A stretch of DNA of 7,512 nucleotides, taken from NCBI GenBank assembly GCA_030018555.1, contig JASEHY010000063.1:1-7512 (forward strand). The letters are read 5' to 3'. A model generated the notes under the pieces. It was given only the letters and a program-made list of their open reading frames with translations, had not been told where the DNA came from and ran no database searches. This DNA is from Planctomycetota bacterium. Its GTDB lineage: Bacteria > Planctomycetota > MHYJ01 > JACQXL01. The position numbers and the translations under genes are program-made. Below are positions 5,718-7,512 of this stretch, piece after piece; the stretch's first letter is position 1, and the number at the start of each line of letters is the position of its first letter.

Positions 5718-5920
5718 AAAAATGAATGGTTCGTCAAAATCCCTCTCTTTTGCCATTTCCGCTTCATCAATGCTCAAATTTGTAACTGCGATTATCTCCT
5801 CGACAGTCATATCACCAAACCCTCTGACAAAAAAGCCCTCTCTTCTTAATTCTTCGACCGCCTTTCGCAAGTCAGAATAACGTGCACCAAGCCTGATAAC
5901 CTGATAATCATTTTCATCCA

Positions 5921-5964
5921 TTAAACCCCCCTTGCCCCCTTTTAGTAAAGGGGGGAGGGGATTA
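5921..5964. repeat. C/G-rich palindromic repeat inserted in frame inside mpgP
   Basis: CCCCCTTT (5935-5942) and AAAGGGGG (5947-5954) form a hairpin, with further C-run and G-run flanks and TTAA/ATTAA edges. On the minus strand it encodes INPLPPLLKGGKGGL within mpgP without breaking the frame. The same CCCCCTT/AAGGGGG core occurs at 3878-3895. Family alignments from memory have no segment here; HGL...DYQVIRLGA would normally be joined by a short loop, so up to about 30 residues may be extra. Confidence 0.7.
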
Positions 5965-6274
5965 ATCTCTTTGTCCTTTGCATTGTTGTGGGATGTCTTT
6001 ATTTTATTTTCTTCGTGCAATGATAACCCATGAATAGGAAATCCAAAATATTCTTTCGGTATAAATATTCCTCCCCCATTTTCTGAGACGAATGGTTGGT
6101 GATTATTAAGCTTCTTTCTGTAATACTCGATCTCTTTCCTTGTTTTACTTGAACAGATAATGACTGGGATCTTTTTCTGTTTCATCAGATTAAGTGCAGG
6201 TAGGGCTTTTTCAAAAGAATATGTTGAATAGTCAAGTAAAGTGCCGTCAAGGTCTGTGAAGATAACAGGCATTT

Positions 6275-7333
6275 TCATTCTATTAACACTATCTGAATAT
6301 CCATAACATTTGTCCCTGTAGGACCTGTAATAAATAGTTCATCAGTTTCCTTGAAGAAATTATAGGAGTCATTATTATCCAGATATTTTTCAGGATTAAT
6401 ACCTGCAGCTCTTGCCTTTTTTACAGTTTTGCCGTCAATGATTGCTCCTGCTGCATCTGTTGGTCCGTCTGTCCCATCTGTTCCTGCTGAAAGAAGATTT
6501 ATTCCATTGGTGCCTTCTATCTCGATAGCGAAAGAAAGTGCGAGTTCCATATTTCTTCCACCTGTACCAGTACCTTTCACAGTAACGGTTGTTTCACCAC
6601 CCGAAATTAAACATATCGGTTTTCTGTAATGCTTATCTTTCTGAATGTCTATCGCTGTTTGAGCAAGCCATCTTCCAACTTCCCTTGCCTCACCGGAAAT
6701 TTCTGATGATAATATAATTGCATTATAACCCAATACTTCTGCTTTTTCCTTTGCTGCAGACAGGGCGATTTTGTTACTGCCAATGATTATATTTTCAACA
6801 TGATCGAATATTATATTGCCTTCTTTTGGTGTTTCAGGAATCAGGCTATTCACCCCCCTATTCAGGACATCGATAACATTTTTGGGAACTTTCTCTATAA
6901 GCTGGAATTTTTCTAAAACTCTTAAGGCATCCCTATATGTTGTTGTGTCGGGAGATGTTGGCCCTGATGCAATTACATCAAGCCTGTCACCGATAACATC
7001 AGAAAGGATAAGTGATATTACCCTTGTCGGATAGGCAATCTCAGCAAGCCTTCCACCTTTTACTTTTGAGATGTGTTTTCTTACTGTGTTCAATTCAAAA
7101 ATATCTGCCCCTGCCTTGAGAAGCAATTCGGTAACCTTTTGCTTTTCAGAGAAGGTAATGCCTTCACATGGAGCTACAAGGAGAGCAGAGCCACCGCCTG
7201 AGATGAGACATACTATGAGGGTGTTTTCATCTGCAGCTTTGAGGAGTTTTATAATCTCTGCTGTTCCTTTCAATCCGTTCCCATCAGGCACTGGATGACC
7301 AGCTTCAATAATTTTTATCTTTTCACTTAATAA
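6275..7333 (-). pseudogene. Glycerate 2-kinase (MOFRL family), N terminus missing
   Basis: The open frame of 352 codons starts directly after a TAA at 7336-7334 with no start codon and reads LLSEKIKIIEAGHPVPDGNG, a typical internal segment of glycerate 2-kinases of the GckA/TtuD type, which convert glycerate and ATP to 2-phosphoglycerate. Counting from the GTG at 7291, the marks are CLISGGGSALL (28-38), NTVRKHISKVKGGRLA (68-83), LSDVIGDRLDVIASGPTSPD (96-115), LISGGETTVTVKGTGTGGRN (228-247), SAGTDGTDGPTDAAG (268-282) and ITGPTGTNVMDI (321-332). Intact members have about 420-450 residues, so some 90-100 N-terminal residues, including the GxGK-type nucleotide strand, are gone. The minus-strand sequence beyond 7336 does not resemble the missing part in any frame. 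GTG 7291 could start a shortened protein, but it would be unlikely to work. Confidence 0.75.
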
Positions 7334-7512
7334 TTAATACACCCTGCGGTCTCTGCCGCAGTTCCATAGTTTCTTTGAGCTATTGGAGAAGAGGACATGT
7401 AGGCTGATAGAATATCTAAGGGATGGTAGATATTGATCAGGAGATATGGCGATGGTATCACAATATATCAGAGTGTTACTATCACATACAAATAACGGTA
7501 AAGTACCGGAAG
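7334..7512. mobile_element. Probable left end of an insertion sequence interrupting the kinase gene
   Basis: Kinase homology stops sharply at about 7333, next to an AT-rich TTAATAATTAAT tract that could be the target site. After it comes a hairpin, CTGCGG (7344-7349) with CCGCAG (7356-7361), then a non-coding stretch, then a ribosome binding site and an open frame reading away from the kinase gene. That order (end, short leader, outward-in transposase gene) is what the left end of an insertion sequence looks like. The right end lies outside the window, so neither terminal inverted repeats nor a target duplication can be confirmed. Confidence 0.45.
7452..7512 (+). CDS. Start of a possible transposase gene (3' end outside window)
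   Basis: An open frame runs to the window edge. ATG 7452 gives MVSQYIRVLLSHTNNGKVPE; an in-frame ATG at 7446 would add two residues. AGGAG at 7439-7443 is eight bases before ATG 7452 and only two before 7446, so 7452 is preferred. The basic, hydrophobic-alternating opening followed by NNGKVPE resembles the N termini of IS4/IS1634-type transposases (YIR...KNGKVYEYxxLVE), but 20 residues are too few to be sure. Its position right after the break in the kinase gene supports the reading. Confidence 0.35.
   Translation, partial: MVSQYIRVLLSHTNNGKVPE

Larger units (their letters stand above)
5631..6278 (-). pseudogene. mpgP: Mannosyl-3-phosphoglycerate phosphatase, C-terminal third lost at a palindromic repeat
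   Basis: The 215-codon frame begins with the HAD-IIB start VIFTDLDGTLLD (5-16; nucleophile Asp9, acid/base Asp11), followed by PVIICSSKTRKEIE (38-51) and VSENGGGIFIP (64-74), which match the mannosyl-3-phosphoglycerate phosphatase family. That enzyme removes the phosphate to release mannosylglycerate; intact members are about 255-275 residues. Homology-like sequence stops at about RDFDEPFIF (179-187). Residues 188 onward translate the 28-bp palindrome at 5690-5717 and adjoining repeat. The GDGxND motif holding the Mg ligands is absent, so the product should be inactive. Codons 105-120 (NPLPPLLKGGKGGL region) are a second, in-frame repeat insertion. The ATG overlaps the kinase stop as ATGA, a sign of former translational coupling. 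I find no recognisable missing C terminus further downstream. Confidence 0.75.

Noticed and set aside
1..7512. tRNA, rRNA or riboswitch
   Set aside because: No cloverleaf, CCA-ended structure or known riboswitch core was recognisable on either strand.

Overview
The window comes from a bacterial chromosome, AT-leaning and unusually rich in short palindromic interspersed repeats (at least eight different ones in 7.5 kb). Gene content (two bacterial GroEL-type chaperonins, a DUF6941-like protein, mannosyl-3-phosphoglycerate phosphatase and glycerate 2-kinase remnants) and the repeat load resemble uncultivated bacterial genomes assembled from environmental DNA. I cannot name a phylum from the sequence.

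Layout. Positions 3-248 (+) hold the C-terminal end of a small protein with two CxxC knuckles. It converges on a two-gene chaperonin unit on the minus strand: groEL copy 1 (2045-3754, GGM-tailed, preceded by a good promoter and ribosome binding site), then a 72-base gap with a 12-bp stem, then groEL copy 2 (365-1972, no GGM tail). No groES is present in the window. Positions 3755-4284 hold the groEL promoter and a stack of palindromic repeats. A short DUF6941-like gene (4285-4701, +) follows, flanked on both sides by related repeats in direct orientation.

From 4787 to the end there is a minus-strand cluster, read right to left: glycerate 2-kinase, mannosyl-3-phosphoglycerate phosphatase (mpgP, joined by an ATGA overlap), and a divergent class I SAM methyltransferase. 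The original cluster probably dealt with glycerate or mannosyl-/glucosylglycerate, a compatible solute. It now looks broken. The kinase has lost about its first 90-100 codons where a probable insertion sequence begins (7334 onward, with the start of a possible transposase gene near the window edge). mpgP has an in-frame palindrome-derived insert and then loses its C-terminal third at a 28-bp perfect palindrome.

The most interesting observation is in the chaperonins. Both proteins lack the aspartate equivalent to E. coli GroEL Asp398, which is needed for ATP hydrolysis: it is Ser397 in copy 1 and Asn397 in copy 2. Other nucleotide-site positions are also altered, differently in each copy, while the apical GroES/substrate-binding segments remain typical. 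This suggests a specialised, slow-cycling or hetero-oligomeric chaperonin pair rather than an ordinary housekeeping GroEL.
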